From Nitrosomonadaceae bacterium (GTDB lineage Bacteria > Pseudomonadota > Gammaproteobacteria > Burkholderiales > Usitatibacteraceae): a DNA stretch of 22,135 nucleotides. Below are positions 19,698 to 22,135 of this stretch, one piece after another. The stretch covers positions 1-22,135 of the forward strand of contig JAJTHU010000106.1 of assembly GCA_021300055.1 (NCBI GenBank), in the 5' to 3' direction. Both the position numbers and the translations under genes were made by a program. Numbering within the stretch: position 1 is the stretch's first letter; every line of letters begins with the position of its first letter. The notes beneath the pieces are model-generated. The model had not been told where the DNA came from and did no database searches. It saw nothing but the letters and a program-made list of their open reading frames with translations.

Positions 19698-22135
19698 CTT
19701 GAGCGCGGGCCTTGCGACCGTGCCCGAGACCGAGAAGTTGGCGCGATCTTGCGCAACGTTCGAACGGATTTCGGCCTGCACGTTGCCGCTCAGCGCGCCT
19801 GAGTTGGCAACGATGCCCACGCTACCGCCTGCGAATAGCACGCCACCCGACAGCTTCATGCCTTCGAGGCGCACGACACCATCGCTCACGCGCAATTTTC
19901 CGGTGAGCTCGGAAAACTTCGTTTGCCCGCCCACGCTGCCGGGGTTGCGCATGGCCTGCACAAGGTCGATGTTCGATATCGAGCCATCGCGCGCGGTGAA
20001 GTTGCCAACGATGGTCGGTTGTTCGAGCAAGCCACCGACCGATGAAGCGGCGAGCGTGACTGCAATCGCGCCCTCAACCTTACCCGTGGTGGCAACCACT
20101 CGCGTGAAGGTGCCAACAATTTCATCAATCTTCGCCCGCTCGACATTGAATTCACCGGTCGCCACAATGCCTTTGCTGAGATTAACCTTCGCGCTCCCTT
20201 TGAACGAGCCTTCAAACAAACGCGCCTCTGCCTCGGGGAAAACGATGTCATCACCGAGCCAAGTGCCCTTCAAAGTGAGCGAGGAGATCGGAATGCCGCC
20301 CGCCATCTGTGGGGTCCAATTGCGCGCGCTGAAATCGATCTTCCATGGCTGTTCACCTGCCTCATTCGCGGGGACTGATGTGTCACGCACGGCATCCAAC
20401 GTCCACTTGCCGTCGCGCGTGCGTGCGGTGGCGCGCGTAACGCGACCTTTTTTGTCCAAGCCAATTTCCGCGTCGAATACTTCGATACCTACGCCACGCA
20501 GTTCGGTCTTCACGTTCCGCAGGGTGATCGTGTCGATCTCGAGCGCGTCGCCGCGGTTGTTGGCGTCGGCCCACTTGAGCGCGCGCGGAAGCGCCTCGAG
20601 CGCAATGGTGACGTCATTAAGTTCCATGCTCTGAACGACAAAGCGATCACCGAGCACCGAACCAATGTCCATGTTGAGACGGCCGCTCGCGGCTTTGGCG
20701 TCGTAGGCTTTGCCGAGCGCGAGCTGATCAAGTTTCACGTAGGGCGAAGGAAACAGTGCAACGCGCAGGCGTTCAGATGAGACATCATCGTGAATCCACT
20801 GAGCAAGCGCTTTTTCTAGACGCGTATTGACCGGTGTCAGCGGCAAATAGTGCAAGGCTGCCACGGCAGCCAGGCTCAAGCCGAGCACACCGAAGACGAT
20901 AAGTCGGCCAACCGGGATTTCCTTGCGCGGCTTGTAGCGCTTGCGTTTGCGACCCTCAACTTCTTCAACAGCTTCAGTGAGCTTGTCACGCTCTGCCTGC
21001 TCCGCGAGCTCCTTGAGTCGCGCGACCTGCGCCTGACGCTGCAGTTCAGCAGCACGCTCGTCCGCATATGCCTTGGCCTCGGCGCGCTCACGCGCTTCGC
21101 GCTCCTCCGCGAGGCGTTGTTCAGCGAGTTGTGCAAGACGCTCCTTTTCGGCAACCTGCTGCGCCACGGCCTGCGATGCAATCGCGCGCGCTTTGGCTTC
21201 GCGGCGCGCGCGTGTTTCTGCCTCCTCGCGCGCGCGACGCTCTGTTTCCAATTCTGCGGAGCTTGAGTTGGCCGCCGCTTGTGCACGCTCTTGCGCTTCA
21301 ATGCGCGCTTGGGTTTCTGCCGCGAGGCGCTGCTCCATTTCGGCTTGTGCCTTTTTGCGCGCTTCGGCTTCTTCGCGCGCACGCGCCTCGAGTCGTCGAG
21401 CACGCAATTCGTCGGCCTTAGCTTTTTCAGCCAGTGCCGCTGCCGCTTGCGCGGCAGCCTTGGCCTCCGCATCGGCCTTTTGCCGTGCCGCCGCTTCCTG
21501 TTTGGCGATGGCCTCGTAGCGCTCGCGCTCGGCTTCGGCTTCACGGCGTCGTGCTTCGGCTTGCTCTTCGGCGACGCGACGCGCGTCCTCCTCGGCCTTC
21601 AGACGCACCGCGAGCTCCGCTGCCTGCTGTGCCGCAGCCTGCGCTTGGGCTTCAGCCATACGACGTACTTGCTCTTCGGCTTTTGCTTTCTCGACCGCAA
21701 TTTCCTGGAAACGTGCCTCCATCTCCGCACGCAGGCGCGTTTCTTGTTCAGCCAGCATCTTGCGCGCTTCTTCTTCAGCACGCTGCTTAGCTTCGGCTTC
21801 AATCTTGGCGAGCGCTTCACGCTCAGTGGTGAGTTGCTCTTCTAGCTGGCGGCGCGCTTCGTCTTGTGCTTCAACGATCACCGCTGCTTCCACTTCAGCA
21901 CGCGCGCTTTCTTCGATGTCGGACTTCAGCAGCTCTTCCATCTCTGCGCGGACCTTGGCCTCGATCTCGGCCTTGAGCTGTGCGCGCAGCGCTTTTTGCG
22001 CTGACGCGAGTTCTTCATTTTGGCGCTTTGCAGCTTCCTCAGATGCTGCGCGCGCTTCGGCCAAGGCCTTGGCCTCGGCTTCCATCTTGGTTCGTGCGGC
22101 GGCAAGCGCCTTGGCTTCTGCTTCTGCTTTCGCGC
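19686..22135 (-). CDS. Long coiled coil plus membrane helix plus AsmA-like domain, 5'-truncated by window edge
   Basis: The open frame continues to the window end, giving 815 residues without a defined start; the ATG at 22085 lies inside the coil and is not the start. About 393 residues are an uninterrupted Ala/Glu/Lys/Arg-rich coiled coil (for example RAEAKAYADERAAELQRQAQ). Then comes a basic stretch, RKRKRYKPRKE, and one transmembrane helix (GRLIVFGVLGLSLAAVAAL, near 20850-20912). By the positive-inside rule the coil is cytoplasmic and the last 385 or so residues periplasmic. These show AsmA-like features: LRVALFPSPYVKLDQLALG near the membrane, then LEIDTITLRNVKTEL, SSLTLKGTWLGD, and GNFTARDGSISNIDLVQAM with LTGKLRVSDGVVRLEGMKLS near the end. 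AsmA proteins support lipid transport or outer-membrane assembly. An AsmA domain behind such a coil is unusual to me. Confidence 0.85.
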   Translation of the reverse strand, partial: AKAEAEAKALAAARTKMEAEAKALAEARAASEEAAKRQNEELASAQKALRAQLKAEIEAKVRAEMEELLKSDIEESARAEVEAAVIVEAQDEARRQLEEQLTTEREALAKIEAEAKQRAEEEARKMLAEQETRLRAEMEARFQEIAVEKAKAEEQVRRMAEAQAQAAAQQAAELAVRLKAEEDARRVAEEQAEARRREAEAERERYEAIAKQEAAARQKADAEAKAAAQAAAALAEKAKADELRARRLEARAREEAEARKKAQAEMEQRLAAETQARIEAQERAQAAANSSSAELETERRAREEAETRARREAKARAIASQAVAQQVAEKERLAQLAEQRLAEEREARERAEAKAYADERAAELQRQAQVARLKELAEQAERDKLTEAVEEVEGRKRKRYKPRKEIPVGRLIVFGVLGLSLAAVAALHYLPLTPVNTRLEKALAQWIHDDVSSERLRVALFPSPYVKLDQLALGKAYDAKAASGRLNMDIGSVLGDRFVVQSMELNDVTIALEALPRALKWADANNRGDALEIDTITLRNVKTELRGVGIEVFDAEIGLDKKGRVTRATARTRDGKWTLDAVRDTSVPANEAGEQPWKIDFSARNWTPQMAGGIPISSLTLKGTWLGDDIVFPEAEARLFEGSFKGSAKVNLSKGIVATGEFNVERAKIDEIVGTFTRVVATTGKVEGAIAVTLAASSVGGLLEQPTIVGNFTARDGSISNIDLVQAMRNPGSVGGQTKFSELTGKLRVSDGVVRLEGMKLSGGVLFAGGSVGIVANSGALSGNVQAEIRSNVAQDRANFSVSGTVARPALKRGG

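Noticed and set aside
21279..21845. 188-codon plus-strand frame opposite the coiled coil
   Set aside because: It arises from reading biased Ala/Glu/Lys codons backwards, producing Leu/Phe/Arg-rich sequence that mimics a membrane protein.
1..22135. tRNA, rRNA, insertion sequences, prophage and CRISPR arrays
   Set aside because: None could be recognised on either strand; the only mobile-type module is the vapBC pair.

Overview
The window looks like a chromosomal segment of a Gram-negative bacterium, most likely a betaproteobacterium. The support is a GC-rich sequence with GC-ending codons, an outer-membrane TonB-dependent receptor, SrkA, YaeQ, DUF2788 and DUF2189 proteins, a VENYW-ending ferredoxin-NADP reductase and an AsmA-like protein. 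Genus cannot be read from the sequence. There is no rRNA, tRNA, CRISPR array, transposase or phage gene. Both ends cut genes: srkA lacks its 5' part at the left edge and the AsmA-like gene lacks its 5' part at the right edge.

Region by region. 1-2502 (+): srkA (partial), a small lysine-rich-tail protein, yaeQ and a family 2 glycosyltransferase, closely spaced and co-directional. 2515-3173 (-): a vapBC toxin-antitoxin pair with its own promoter. 3265-4386 (-): a stand-alone ketoacyl-ACP synthase III. 4387-4704: a divergent intergenic region with a 71-bp imperfect palindrome. 4705-7300 (+): ECF sigma factor, single-pass membrane protein in the anti-sigma position, and an exported protein with a polyproline linker; this looks like an envelope-response operon. 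7306-8961 (-): a large CorA-like membrane protein. 9299-11707 (+): a TonB-dependent receptor. 11778-12841 (+): DUF2189 and DUF2788 membrane proteins with overlapping ends. 12875-16419 (-): an exported prolyl oligopeptidase followed by a family III CoA-transferase. 16627-17445 (-): ferredoxin-NADP reductase. 17703-19538 (-): an MsbA-type ABC exporter. 19686-22135 (-): a long coiled coil fused through one membrane helix to an AsmA-like domain.

Most genes are ordinary. The parts that annotation would miss are (a) the sigma/membrane/exported-protein trio with its palindromic upstream region, (b) a roughly 50-bp sequence in that region with a second diverged copy about 13 kb away at 17639-17690, (c) a 37-bp tandem repeat in which the AsmA-like gene's stop codon is the loop of a perfect hairpin, (d) the AsmA/coiled-coil architecture itself, and (e) a CorA-like protein with an atypical pore motif. 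All similarity statements come from reading the sequence and recalling families; no database search was run.
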